DNA of 61,873 nt from Oehlia diaphana (lineage: Eukaryota > Glomeromycota > Glomeromycetes > Glomerales > Glomeraceae), in contig QZLH01000495.1 of NCBI GenBank assembly GCA_003833135.1, positions 1 to 61,873 of the forward strand, given 5' to 3'. Positions within the stretch are counted from its first letter, which is position 1; every line of letters starts with the position of its first letter. The position numbers were made by a program, and so were the translations under genes. The notes beneath the pieces are model-generated. The model saw only the letters and a program-made list of their open reading frames with translations, did not search any database and was not told the DNA's origin. Shown piece after piece: positions 1 to 12,494 of the stretch.

Positions 1-149
1 ATTATATTTTTTTACAAATAATATATTATTTTATATTAGTTTTTTATTTATATTATTTATAAAAATATGTGTATATTTAATATTATTTAATAAAAATATT
101 ATTGATTATAAATGCATTTTAATTCTGTTTGCAAATATAAATATACGAT

Positions 150-515
150 TTAAATTGAATAATATATGCTATTTATCAGTACAAAATATGCAGTTTAAAC
201 TGGAAAAAATACTGTTTATCAGTATAAAATATACGGTTTATCCCGGAAAAGTATACTGTTCGCAATATAAAATATAGAACAATATACTGTTTATTAGTAT
301 ANGTTTATTAGTATAAAATATACAGTTTTTCTACTGTTTACAAGTATAAAACATACGGGTGAAACTGGAAAAATATACTGTATGCAAACCATATATATGA
401 TACGGTGTGCAGAATACCGAATATATACAGTATGTGAAAATACTGTAATTATACGGTAATAATACTATAAATATACTGTTCGCAAAATACGAAAATACAG
501 TATACTAACTGTATA
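150..515. repeat. degenerate AT-rich minisatellite
   Basis: Imperfect units of about 30 bp recur, built around TATACTGTTTATCAGTATAA and ATATACGGTTT and their variants. They resemble short inverted pairs (ATACTGT against ACAGTAT), so the array could fold into hairpins. Base 302 is an N, the only ambiguous base I noticed. No coding potential is seen in positions 1-520. Confidence 0.6.
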
Positions 516-529
516 TATATTTTTTATAG

Positions 530-1000
530 GGAAGTGAAAGGTAACAAAGGTACCTTAGAAATGGGATCAGCTTTAAAGATTGGCTTTAACAATGTGAAAG
601 AATCTAAAAAAGAAAAAAAATTCATTAATATCATTTTAAGACTACTACATAGTTCATATACCATCAGCCCATATAACACCTACTGAAGTGAGTACTTTAG
701 AAATAGGATCAGCTTTAAAGATTGGTTTTAACAATATGAAAGAACCTAAAAAAAAAAAAAATTCATTAATATCATTTATAACAGGTTATTACATGCACTA
801 TTAACCTATATAACATCTACCGAAGTGAAAAAAAACCACAATTGGTGCTTTTACATTGAAAAAAAACCTGAAAAAAGAAAAAACACTTGTTAGCATTGTT
901 TCTAAAGGCTTCGCATACACCAGCAACTTGAATAACACCTATCGAGATTTTGCCAAAGTGGAAAGTAAGAGGTCTTCTTTAGAAAGGGAAATCAACTGAA
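530..1000 (+). repeat. coding-like tandem repeat, about 2.5 decayed units
   Basis: Two clear units begin near 530 and 685. They share the run from TTAGAAATGGGATCAGCTTT through AAGATTGG(C/T)TTTAACAA to AAATTCATTAATATCATTT, and end in CATATAACACCTAC(T/C)GAAG. A weaker third unit with an AAAAAACCTGAAAAAAGAAA core follows to about 1000. Each unit translates to a similar peptide (GSALKIGFNN then a lysine-rich run and an SLISFI-like end), but the frames are broken by stops. It looks like a repeated exon of an old gene, possibly the 5' part of the gene at 1135-2330. Confidence 0.5.
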
Positions 1001-1134
1001 AAAAAACTTGAAAAAAAAGAAAAAAATTGGTTAATATCGTTTACGAGAGATTAATATATATACAAAAACTTTGAAGAGGCCGTTTAAATTAGTTCATAGT
1101 CTATATAACACTTACCAATATTTTTTCCAAATGA

Positions 1135-2330
1135 GAAGAAGAAAGAGTAACGAAATTGACACTAAAGTTAAACTTCGATTCCTATCACGCTCAAGTAGTT
1201 ATTATACTGCTTGCTTCATTTTATTATAAATTCTATTATTATTTTGTTTACTTTTGATTTATTCCTATTAGATATCACAAGCAATAAAGCGTCATGTCAA
1301 ACTGGGCTGTATAATTGAGTCTAGTGATGATATAGAGGCAGCAATTCATGAAATTGCAGGAACAAAAGTTGCCAATTTGCTGTCAAATCGTAATCAAGGT
1401 ATTTCAATAATTGAAGAAATTATAAACAATATTTTTGTTTGTCAGTATTAATATTTATACTTTGTGTAGGAAAAGAAAAAATTGGAACAATAGCTGGAAT
1501 TAAAAGTCTACATGAATGGATGTGGCCAGTTCAAGGAGAAGATACGGGATTCGTATGTGCCAGGATTTTGCCTGGAATTGGAGAATGGAAGAAATGGTCT
1601 CCAACTCAAATAAAAAAAATTCAAAAGGGAAGAAAAAATAAAAAGCCCAATCCAGAATATTCTATTCATACAGAATTATCAAAAAAATGGACGCTATCTA
1701 TTATTGCCAGTAAAGGAATAATAGTTTTTTGCATATATTTCAAATTCTCCATAAAATTAATAATATTTCGTGATCCAGATGATTCTGTCACCAATGATGA
1801 ATTGTTGGAATTGGTATGAACAATTTAAAATTGAAAAAAAATTTTTTTTTTACAAAAATAAAAAACTATTCAATATATAGGATCTTTTGAATTCAAGTTT
1901 GAATAGCATGGATATTACAAATGTAGTAGGAAGTTCAAGAAAGCAGATGCAAGACATACATTTTATTATAATAAAAGTTCATAAATCAATTATACTAATA
2001 GTTAGTTTTGTTTGACAATAATAGTCACGATGTATTTGTATTTGGGTGGGTAAAATCTAACAAGAGTCACAAGCGAGAACCATGGAAGCGAATATCTAAA
2101 AGTGCGAAACATTTATTAGAAAATATATTTCATACTGGAACAGCAAATCCAAATAACAAGTTTTCAGCTCAACAAATGTATGAAGAATTTGTGTGACATG
2201 TTCAATTTGGAGAACTAGACGAAAATAACATACCTAAAATCTTTACTATTCAGAATTGGATTACTGGTTTCTCCCGAAAATGGAAAGAAATCATGGCAAT
2301 ACGTGAATTAGAGGCAAGCGAAAATGAATA
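1135..2330 (+). pseudogene. hypothetical multi-exon gene with in-frame TGA, probably decayed
   Basis: Function not recognised; the sequence resembles a lineage-expanded Glomeromycotina family. Coding segments are visible at about 1135-1195 (RRKSNEIDTKVKLRFLSRSS), 1274-1400 (ending VANLLSNRNQ), 1470-1815 (GKEKIGTIAGIKSLHEWMWP, then VCARILPGIGEWKKW and PDDSVTNDELLELV), 1881-1975 (MDITNVVGSSRKQMQD) and 2006-2330 (FDNNSHDVFVFGW, then HTGTANPNNKFSAQQMYEEF). The junction 1400/1470 keeps frame (CAA-G|GA-AAA). The last segment has TGA at 2194-2196, after which the same frame runs on through HVQFGELDENNIPK and TIQNWITGFSRKWKE to TAA at about 2330. The 1975/2006 junction is also out of phase as I place it. 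Decay is likely; a sequencing error at 2194 would be the alternative. Confidence 0.55.
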
Positions 2331-5069
2331 ACTGTATAAAACAAACAGTTCTAAACGTATAAAAATGTGTAAAAATATAATTCTAATTGTTTTATTTGTA
2401 AATAATAATAGTACGTGTTTTGAACATCGCAAATACATATATATATATTTTTATCAAATCTGACACTGCCTCAAAGTAAAGTTTTTAAAAAATAAATAAA
2501 ACTTTCAATTTTTTTTGATCAATATTATCTTTAGCATTTAAGGTTTCACCATGTGAATTTTGGTGCTACAGCGTGATCATCTGCGGTTTTTATAATCTGT
2601 AATATTTTGCCAATTTTGCCATTTTTATAATAACCATTTCCCGAATTTATATAGTAATTTTCTGTAGTTCATACATGAATCAGATCTTAAATTTAATTAT
2701 TAAATTTAATTATATATTGTATTAATATATAATATAAATTATTTTTACTTTTTTTTTGACTGCAGCATATTTGGAACTTTTTTAGATAAAAAAATGTTTA
2801 AATCATAAAATATACAAGTGATGAAAACTCTACACTAATTTATTAAGAACTAAACCACCTGTCTACTTAAAAAAGCAACTATATGTATACTGTTAGTTTG
2901 GAACTTAGAACTATAAGAGTAAGTCTTGGTTGAAACAGTCCTTTCTTAGAGGGAATTTTTTTTTCTCAGTCTCAGACTTTCAGTCCTATGAGCGTTCAAA
3001 AAGATTCACATTATTTTTACTTAAACTTTATATATTTATTATTTATAATTATAAAATTGTAGATTTTTTTCACTTTAATTAGTAATAATTTTTTATTTCT
3101 GAATAATAGAAGCAATAAAAATATATATAAATATTTTTCAATTATTTGAATAATATCAACAAAATTGAATTATATACTTTTTGTCAATTTATTGAGCTTT
3201 TTGATCAAACACCCATTTGATTCATTTTATTTTAATTTTAATAAGATTACTAAATATTTGATATTATTACTTTTGGTTTAAAATACCTTTTATTTTTAGT
3301 ATTAGTAATTTTTTATTTTTTGAATTTGGGTAAAAATTCTGGATATGAAGACAAGGTAATGAAAAATTGGATTGAAAGTATATCTAGATGGAAACTAAAA
3401 GACAGAAAGTACTCAAAAAGAAACTAATAAGTAGCAATATTATGGAAACTATTATTCAACTTCAAGACTATTAAGCTATTATTATCAACATGAAAAGATT
3501 TTTGTTAAAAATCTTATTACTGAGGACTTTATTATTTTTTTATAGCAAAACAACCTTTATTTTAATAGACTGATGCTCTTTGATATTTTAGATAAAGCTA
3601 TTAGGAAACATGCAACAACTTCATAATGATTTAAGCACTACATAAAAGAATATCTTTGGGAAACTTTCACTAATCTACTGGAATATTTTGAACAATAAAA
3701 TTCTTTTATGTATCTACCAGCTTTTCCTATTTATCAAGTTACAAGACTTCCAATTAGAAAACCTACTGAATGATTTTGGGATATATTACATCATAAATTT
3801 GATATATTTCTCATCACTTTTCAAAATTTACCAGTATCATAATAACTCTTAACAGATATGAAAAATGACTTCTATTTTGGAAATAATACTGGATTGGATA
3901 ATTTTATTTGAAAATTTACCAGAACAAGATTCTTTTAATATAGGCTTACATTTATTTTAGCTTGTAAAAATAACTTTTATTATAGTTTCTCTTTAAACAA
4001 TACCTGGTTTATACTTTTCTGTTAATTAATTATATCGTATTTTAGCAAATAGACCAATTCACTATTTATTATAAAATTATTATAAATTAATTACATCTGT
4101 CAAAATACATTACATCTGTCAAAATAAATTTAATTAGTATTTTGTCATTTTGACGAAAAGTATAATCTGGTTTAATGTTTAAGCCTTATTCACAATTATT
4201 TTTATATTCTAAGAGGGTTCAAGGATTATGATAAATATCTTGTTAAAATTTTTCTTCAGGATGTAAAAGTAAGTTTTTCAATTAGTTTATTATTTTTTTT
4301 CTTTTTATTATTTTTTTTTTTATATTGTATTACTAATAAAACTATTAGTCAGTTAATAGTATGTTGGGATTTTGTATAAATATTCAGTAAGAACTGCTTT
4401 CTTTATGTTTGTGTATATATATATATATATAAATTTCGCTTACTTATAAGATAGGTTACCTCAGGTCTAAGGTAAAAATCATATATAAAATTCTTTGTAA
4501 ATCCTATTATAAAAGGAAATTTTATGTTATATTGTTATGATTTTTTTCCTTTTTAGCTAATTAACTAATAGAATTTAAGAAAAAAGTAAAGTAAAAATCA
4601 TTAGTAAAAGCTAATTTTCTATGGTAACCTTTATTATATATAAGTAGGTGGAGTTCTGTTTGTGTCTTGTTCTCATCTGATAGATAGTCTCTTTATTCCT
4701 GTTTACTTTAATGATTTACACAAATATAGGCCTATAAATTCTGATGTTTGAAAGGATGTGAAGGAAGTAGATAAAGTTTAGAAAGTACTATTCCAGCCTG
4801 GGTTTATTTCCATTGATTCAACCAGATCCTATGGGATAGATGTACAAAGTTTACTTGAATCCAGAATTATGAAAGTATTAATGGAGCATTTTGGGATAAT
4901 CTTACCTTTCTTTATGTTGCAGGAAAAATTGTTTTTTTCTTTTTTTATTTAACTGTGATGCAGTAGATCCTGTGAATCCCTTTGCGTAAAAAAAGAAGCA
5001 TTTGCTAAGAAAGATCATTTTACATGTGTCTTACTCTTTGAGCGAAATTTTCACCTAACAGTGCATATA
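2331..5069. other. gene-poor AT-rich stretch
   Basis: No open frame with recognisable coding content is seen on either strand. Short microsatellites occur, such as a (TA)n run near 4415-4431. Around 3700-3950 there are frames that look vaguely like an eroded protein (TFPIYQVTRLPIRKPTE then a stop), too broken to name. Confidence 0.4.
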
Positions 5070-5255
5070 CAGTCAACCTCCCATATAAGCACACCTCTCA
5101 GGACCAAAAAAAAATGATGTGATTATAAAAATACTATATGATATGACTAAAAAGGAGGTTTTTTTAATATATTTATTAGTAACTTGGGCCAATGCAAATG
5201 TGCTTATATGGGAGGATGTAATTAGATAGGAGGTGACTATATGGGAGGTCGACTG
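5070..5255. mobile_element. 186-bp MITE, pogo/Tc1-like
   Basis: The left end reads CAGTCAACCTCCCATATA and the right end is its near-exact inverted repeat, TATATGGGAGGTCGACTG. Both ends are flanked by TA (5068-5069 and 5256-5257), the target duplication expected for the Tc1/mariner/pogo superfamily. A second internal inverted pair (CCTCCCATATAAGCACA against TGTGCTTATATGGGAGG) lies inside the arms. The interior has no coding capacity, so it is a non-autonomous element. CAGT(C/T)GAC-type termini are typical of pogo-like families in fungi; that link is inference. Confidence 0.8.
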
Positions 5256-5289
5256 TATAGGGTATTCTATATAATATGACAAGTGGTTC

Positions 5290-5397
5290 ATTGATTAATA
5301 ATGTTAGGTTTTATTTAGTGTAATTTAATTCTTGTAATTTGTATGCTACATTTACTTAATAAATCAGCAAATGTGCTGCAGTTAAAAAAAAAAAAAT
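5290..5397 (+). other. poly(A)-ended segment, possible retrocopy 3' end
   Basis: TTACTTAATAAATCAGCAAATG is followed about 20 bp later by a run of 12 A after GCTGCAGTT. An AATAAA-type signal at polyadenylation distance before an A run looks like the 3' end of a reverse-transcribed RNA. No reverse transcriptase remnant was recognised upstream, so this may be chance in AT-rich DNA. Confidence 0.25.
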
Positions 5398-5769
5398 ATT
5401 ATTAATTTACTTGTACATATTTTGAAAAGAACCTGTTAAGTAAGAAAAAGGATACACTTGCCAGTGGTAGAAAGTAGTTGTATGATAATTTGGATGTTGT
5501 GTAAAGATGTTTAAAATCCTTATGTAAATACAACAGCTTTCCTCCAAGTTCTTATATATTAATTCAGGTTATAGCATCAAAACCTTTATTTTGAAAGTAT
5601 TCTTAATGTTAGTACCTAAGATATAACAAAAATTTATGATGATGTAAATGCAACTCGCAAGTGAAAAGCAAGGTAAAAAAGGTAAAAACAGGTAGAATTT
5701 GGATTTGGATTTGTTGATATTAAATTAACAATTTAATTTAATAAAATAAACGAATGTACGCTAAATAAT

Positions 5770-6780
5770 AAAATTAATAATAATATAAAATATAAATAAT
5801 TTGTGCGAAGAGGCATAACTTCTTATTCTAACCCTCTTATTTGCGGAGATTTCATCTGCACATCTATCCTTTAATAACCGTAATTATGTCCAAAACCTTT
5901 TTCACGCCTTTATTTAACTTAATATCCTTTGAAATTTAAAAATTATTAAATTCAATGGAAAACAAAGCTTCATTAGCCTGAGAAAACCGTCGGTCCGTAT
6001 TCGTTTTTTCTTGTTTGTTCCTTATGAACTCTTGTTTTACATTATCTTTTGTAACACAGTTAAGGTTTTCGACTTCCTGAAATGAAAGATATTATAGTAT
6101 CAATATATTTTTAAAATTACATAAATAAAATCATAACGAAAAATCATCTTACCTTTATGCATAATCAATCCGCCCAGAACTTTCATCACCAATTATCTCA
6201 TACTCTGGTCGCATGCTAATTTCCTTTATTGTTGCGTCTCCTGAAATATGAAGTGCCGTGTGAAGTATGTCGAATATTCATTCCCGAGTTTTTTGAATAA
6301 TCATGAATCATCACAAAAATCATGATTAATCTAAATAATTTTCTAAGTGTAAAAAATTCCGAGAAATGCACTTCAATTTTCGTTTTTGCATCTAACGAAT
6401 TCAATATTTGAAAGGCAATGCAGTTTATAAGTAGTTAAAGTCCTGTAATTTTCAACTTGAACAAAATGTCGCCATAAGAAGGTGAAATGCCCATTGTCGT
6501 TTTGAATTTCGTGGGTTTGTGGAATAAATAAGCTGTCCTTTCGCCATATCCAGTTTTAAACTGAGGTATGAAGAGAACGGGCGCTTCAGTTTTCTTTGAG
6601 GACCTTGCTTCTTTCGCAAGTCTCATACTGAACCGAATGCATAGTCAATACCACGAATTTTCTTCAGTCATATTGGAGAAAGTCCCAACCGGTAATTTAT
6701 TCGTTGCGAGGTATAAAAAGTTTGAGATTTTGTCAACAAAATTATCAAAAATTATAAAGGCGTCCGTATATGAATGAATG
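5770..6780 (-). pseudogene. decayed C-terminal half of a lineage-expanded (Crinkler-like) protein
   Basis: On the minus strand the order is: a segment ending TSPSYGDILFKLKITGL-like (start near 6626, stop TAA near 6436, same frame continuing as LLINCIAFQILNSLDAKTKI); an exon at about 6163-6239 with MRPEYEIIGDESSGRIDYA; an intron 6077-6162 with GTAAG and TTTCAG; and an exon at 5936-6076 with EVENLNCVTKDNVKQEF and FSQANEALFSIEF. A TAA follows at 5936-5938, yet the protein resumes in two other frames (GVKKVLDIITVIK, then LKDRCADEISANKRVRIRSY), a clear frameshift. The YEIIG(D/E)ESSGRIDYA block with a basic C-terminus resembles the end of an expanded Rhizophagus family that I associate with Crinkler-like proteins carrying a nuclease-like fold. 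That identity rests on memory. Confidence 0.55.
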
Positions 6781-7607
6781 ATGAATCATATTCGGCAACT
6801 AGTGTAGAAGTAGTAAGATAAGATTGTTTGGCGAATAAAAAAAGTAGTAACACGAGTAAAAAAAAAGGTGGGAAATGGGGTATTATGTGAAAAACAAAAC
6901 GTTGCACAAACCACTTTTGTAACTCAAATCATTTCACCACTCCGGACTAGCTGTATCGGAAGAAGAAATTGAATTTGCGTATCAAAGTACTTTAAATTAT
7001 TTTTGGAGGAAAAATTATTCTTGAAATTTTGTAATAAAGTGAGCGTAAGAAAGTTTCTTCGTACTTTAACATAAACCCTCGCTTGCTTATTTCGGCTATT
7101 TTAATTATGTTTGAAGAGTATTATTTGCTTATCAGTTTCTGATATTTTTATATACTGTACATGTTGTCCATGAATGGAAAGTTCATCTGTTGAAAAATGG
7201 AAGTGACCTCATTGTCTTTAAGGGAGAAGAAAGAGAAATTGACGGAAGAATGTTAATTAACTACTCGTATCGATTATAACAATGTAAAAATTTACTTCAA
7301 TAGATACGTTGCCAATTAAATCCATAGTAGGAATTTTGATATCTATTAGAGATTTTAGCTTCATACTTTATTCCATACTATTCTAAATCACTGTCAGATA
7401 CACAATTTTTTTACTGTCTCGTTTAAAGGCCTATCATCCAATTTCGTTCTGAGCCATTTTAAAAGGTTTTCTTCTTGGGACGCATATAAATGGTATTTAA
7501 TTATGTGCTCATATCATGTTCTATCCCGTACTTCTTTTTCGTAATATTCCCTTATTAGCATATATTAAACGTTCCATGGTTGTTTTTTTCGTTTCTTTCA
7601 GCAAATT

Positions 7608-8010
7608 TCATATGAATCTGTTACATCTCAAAAGGGTCTCCTCCAGATATTTTGTGCTGGGTTCATTTTCTGTTTTGGAATAAATTGAATTGTAACGGTA
7701 ATATTCGCTTAGGTTATTATTATAATGATCGATAAATTTAAAAATGAATCCCTCATCTAACCCTCTAACCCAAATTGAAGTATAATGCGGAAATAATATT
7801 TCGTGGAGTTTATGCAATTGTTCTTGCATTAATTTGATTCTTTCCATTTCTTTGTCCATTCGGGACTAATAATGTATAACTCAAGTTTTGGGTCCTGATA
7901 TTTACCGAACTTCACGTCTCATATGCGCTAGCCACACATTACCTGTAGCTAATTCATAATCAGGATAAATAGACTCATTTTGAAGGTTATTGTATGCTTT
8001 CATTTGACTA
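7608..8010 (-). pseudogene. frame-broken hypothetical coding remnant
   Basis: An 83-residue open frame (7608-7859) begins MDKEMERIKLMQEQLHKLHE, is rich in charged residues, and contains SIWVRGLDEGFIFKFIDHYN. Directly upstream another frame reads MKAYNNLQNESIYPDYELAT then GNVWLAHMRREVR and stops. Between them a third frame reads KYQDPKLELYIISPEWTKKW. Splicing with GTAAATATC and TTATTAG at about 7868-7910 does not bring the parts into one frame. It is probably a decayed gene of unknown function. Confidence 0.35.
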
Positions 8011-8115
8011 ATAATTCTTTAAATAATGAGAATTTTGGTTAACGGTATAGAATTGCGGATATTTTTATTTTTCGAAAATCAATATCGATTCCGACATATT
8101 AAAAGCCTGTTCATT

Positions 8116-8254
8116 CCGGTCGGTTTTTCATTACCCACCAAATATGCTGAGTTACCGGGGGTTTTCCAATAAGGAATACTATTATTAGTACAACACAGTT
8201 GAACTAAAAAATATTAGTCTAAAAGTCCAGTCGCGCATGGCATCAACCGACCGG
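8116..8254. repeat. short foldback (possible MITE)
   Basis: CCGGTCGGTT at 8116-8125 is repeated inverted as AACCGACCGG at 8245-8254. The arms are GC-rich against a strongly AT-rich background and enclose about 120 non-coding bases. No target duplication was made out. Confidence 0.4.
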
Positions 8255-9659
8255 ACCTTTATTGGAAATACGCGTGATTCTATTTCTCGTGTTACAAATA
8301 AAGAATCCTATTAGGTATTGTTTCATCTAAACAGGTAATGTAAATAAGTATAGTACGTACCAAATAAATGCTTAAATAAGGGAGAAAAAAATATTTTTTA
8401 GAAAATAATTTTTTCACCTCTAATAAAACGAAAATAAAGAATTCTCGCTTTTATTCTCCAAAAAAATATTTTCCTTCGCATTTTTCTCTTGAGTTGATAA
8501 CGGAATAATTTTTTCTTGTAAATATTATATACTATTATATACTAAATTCATTTTGTGGTATTTATGAATTAATTTAGTTATTAATATTTTTTTTTTTTCT
8601 GATTTTAGTATAAAACTAAAGATGTTTGCTCCAGTAGTATCTCTCATGTATAGTATCTTTCTACAACAAATTAGTACTTATTTTATTTGTACTATTTGTA
8701 CGTTTATTATAATTTATTATAGTTATTATTATTTAATTGAATGAAATCTTTCTCGTCAGGAAAAACAAATGGGTTTCTTCTTTTTTCAAATCTATATTTT
8801 TTCATCTTATTATGTATATTATTATGTATATTATTCACCTTATTATACAACCTATATCCATCATCATTGTATATGTAGCACGACACATGATATCTTGACT
8901 ATAAATAAATCTTATCAGTCAACAATTATACTTATCAAGTCACCACCCCTTAATTATTGCCGAATGACATTTTTCATTGGATAGACGATTTTAATATTGT
9001 TTATATTGTTTGATAAATTTGTTAATTTTGTCCATATTTGGTTAAATTACTAGTATACAAAATACCAATACTTAGCCATGTTTTTGATTCACCAAATCAT
9101 CTATGTAACGATTGTGATGATTGTGATTAAAAGTGTATCAACAATCAAAAGAGAAGATCAGGAATTTACGCGAAGGTTTTGATGATCGGCAAGTTTATTG
9201 ATGCCGCAGCTTTGGTAATTTATACCGATTTTTCGTTCATGCGCATTTCTTATTGGACGAAGTAACACTTAAATACGCAGATGTACATAGCGAATCGACT
9301 AATAGATAAATTATTATAAATAAAATGAATAAATGAAAATCGTAGCTAGGACGCAGCAGTTGCAACCCGGATTCCAAATTTAATTACAAAACTAGTTGCT
9401 TTCGCACTGTAATTCCGGCTGGAATTATATGATCGTCATATAAATTTCAATTTTTTGAATTTGTTTAACGTCACGTAATAAACTGGCCAAAGGAAGTAAG
9501 GTTGCATAATTTAGAATTTACAATTGAGAATAATTTCACCAGTCTTAATCCAATAGAATAATTATCAAATATATAAGCCAAAGTCTCAAAATTTTTTCTG
9601 TCCAATAGCTTTAATAAAAATTTTCTGCAAGGTATGTATTTAGTATTAAAACTCAAGTT

Positions 9660-12490
9660 GTAACTAGATAAAAGATGTATAAAAAGTTGACTGTATATAA
9701 GTATGTAATTGTTAGGTTAAGTATTATTATAACAAATTTATTGAAAAATAATAATATAGCAAAAGTATTGAAGTATTTTTTAACTTAATTATTAAATATA
9801 ATTTTGTAATAACTATTAAAAAAATAATTTAAATTTAAAAAATCAATTTAAATATAATGCAAATAAAGGTTGCTGTAATTGTACAATAAAAAAAAAAATA
9901 ATTGAATATTTATAATCAGAATATTATAATAATATTATATTATCATTATATTTCAAATGAAATTTTAAATTTTTCAAAAATCTATAATTTTAAAAAAAAT
10001 TAATTTTATATAAAATATAGCTTAAGATTATTGCCTAGTATTTTAAATAAATTAAATATAAAAAATATTTACAGATATTACAAAATATTTATTATAATAT
10101 CATTGCAGAAAAAATTGGATAGTTACTAAAACTAACCTAAAATTATTTTTACAAAAGGAAAAAAAAATTTTGAAATCCTAAAAAGGTGATTTTATTTGCC
10201 AAAACTAATTATTCATTACAATAATTTTATGATATTTAATTTATTTAGACAAGTTATAACTATACTGTTTTTATTAAATCAGATTTTTTTAAAAAAAATT
10301 ATATTCAAAAAAACAGTTAAATCAGTTTTTAAAGGAATCAAATCTTAAATATAATGAAATTATTTAATAAAGAATCAATGCAATTCAAATTAATTTAGTT
10401 TTAAAAAATATTATATTTTATGAAAATTTCTTAATATACACTAATGTTTGAAACACATATCATGTGATTTGATAAAAAAATTTTGTAAAAAAAAATCTAA
10501 TAAATAAACCTTTAAAAGAAATATATATTAGGTGTATTTTGGTCTGTTCTGCAAGTTTACTTAGTATGTCATAAATGGTTTTGAATGTTATTTTTGAGTT
10601 ATTTAACAATCTTTTTTTTACTTTTTTTTTCGTTAAATTTTTACATTAAATGATCAGCATAAAAATTTACTTTTTTTGGAAATTGTATTCAAACACATAG
10701 TGTACAAATAGAAATTGTCTATATTTTATTAAGTAAAAATTATTAAAGTAATTTTTAAAAGGAAATTTATATCAAATAATAGTTATAAAGAATTATAGCA
10801 ATATCTTAAAAAAGAATTTTTAGTTTTTTTATATAAATTGATTATAATATAATAATAAAATTAAAAAATGTTTTTTGTAAATAATTTTTAATTTACTAGT
10901 TTGATTTTAATGATTTTTTTTTATTTTAATCAGATATTAAAAAAAGATTATTAAAATTGGATCACTAGATTGTAAGATAATTTTTAAGCTCAAATTAAAT
11001 CTAAATTAATTCTAAATTAAATTGAATTGGTAAAAAAAAGTTAATCTGTATAGAACAAAGATATAATTATAAATTTGAAATTCATAATATAAAATAATTT
11101 AAATTATTAACAATACTTTATTTTTTTGCAAAATTTGTTAATTTACTAAATATATATACTGTATATATATTTTAATATATATTTTTATTAATAAATTTTT
11201 TAATAAATATTTCTAAAAAATCTTTGGATTATTAAGAATTTAATAGTACATCTTTAATGAAAAATTTATAAGGATCTTATATTATCTAGTTTTTTTTTTT
11301 GTATAAATATTAGTTATACTTAAATAATTTTTAAATTTTATTTTTACAAAAACTTCCACCTATTTATATTTTTTATAAATAAATAATATATTATTAAATG
11401 AAATTTTAAATAAAAAAATAATAAATTTATAAAGTCTCTAGTATTATCTTATTATTTCTTAAAGTTTTTTAGAAGTATTTAGCTATTTTTCAAATTTTAT
11501 ATTATGCAAATTTTCACTTAAATTTAATTTCTTATTATATAAATAAATCTTTAAAAGTATTTATTATCATATCATTATAATTAATTTATATTTTTAAAAG
11601 ATTTCTTAAAAAGATTATAAAGTAATCCAAATATCTTTATAAAAGTTTTAATTTGATATTAAAATTTTAAAACAATTTGAATAATCAAATCTAAAGCTTT
11701 TAATATTTATTTTTTCTAATTTTATTTTAATCTTTTTCTATATAATTTTTTTATAACTGATACTTTTACTTTTAAGTTAATTAAATTAATTAACATTATA
11801 TATTAAAGTTTTAAATTTACAGAAACCATATTTTAATATTAATTACCAAAACTTTTATTTCTATATAAAAATATAGTAAAATAAAAAATAATATAAAAGC
11901 ATAATAATTTTATTATACTATTATTTAAATTTCTTTATTTATGTTTTTTTAAACTTAAATTTATATTGGAAATTAAAGTAAATATATAATAGATTTTTAT
12001 GCTAAAATTTTTATTTAAAAATAAAAGTATATAAAATATGCTTATGCATTAAAATCTTAACATTTAAAAAGATATTAAAAATAACGCATATATAAATTTT
12101 TTTACTTACTTAATCACTTAATACTAAAATCTTACAATATTATATAAATATATTTAGTTTAAAATATAATAGAAATAATTATATTAGTAAATACTAATTA
12201 TTTCATTATATAAATACAAATTTCACATACATTTTAATAAGAATTAAAAACATTAATTATTTTATTTTAACAAAATATCTATTACTGATTTTTTTATTAA
12301 AATAATATTTAGAATCTTATAATAATTCTATTATATATTTTTATAGAAGATGAACTTTAAGTTTTATTATAAAATATAACTAAAACTTGTCTGTTACTTT
12401 TTCATTAAATATTTTTTTAATAAATTATATACTACTTTATTTAATTGATATTTTAATTTTTTTTATCTATTTATTAGAATCAAAATAAAT
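9660..12490. other. AT desert
   Basis: Nearly three kilobases consist almost only of A and T with long homopolymer runs. No open frame, RNA gene or transposon end is recognisable. The flank 8260-9660 is less extreme but also shows no gene; it includes a small GC-richer patch near 9340-9440 (AATTCCGGCTGGAATT, nearly palindromic). Confidence 0.7.
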
Positions 12491-12494
12491 ATAT

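Noticed and set aside
150..515. CRISPR-like array
   Set aside because: Units are degenerate and AT-rich with no constant-repeat/unique-spacer pattern, and the genome is eukaryotic.
8769..8984. 71-codon frame rich in Tyr and His
   Set aside because: Arises from a TTATTATGTATATTATTA repeat; low-complexity artefact.
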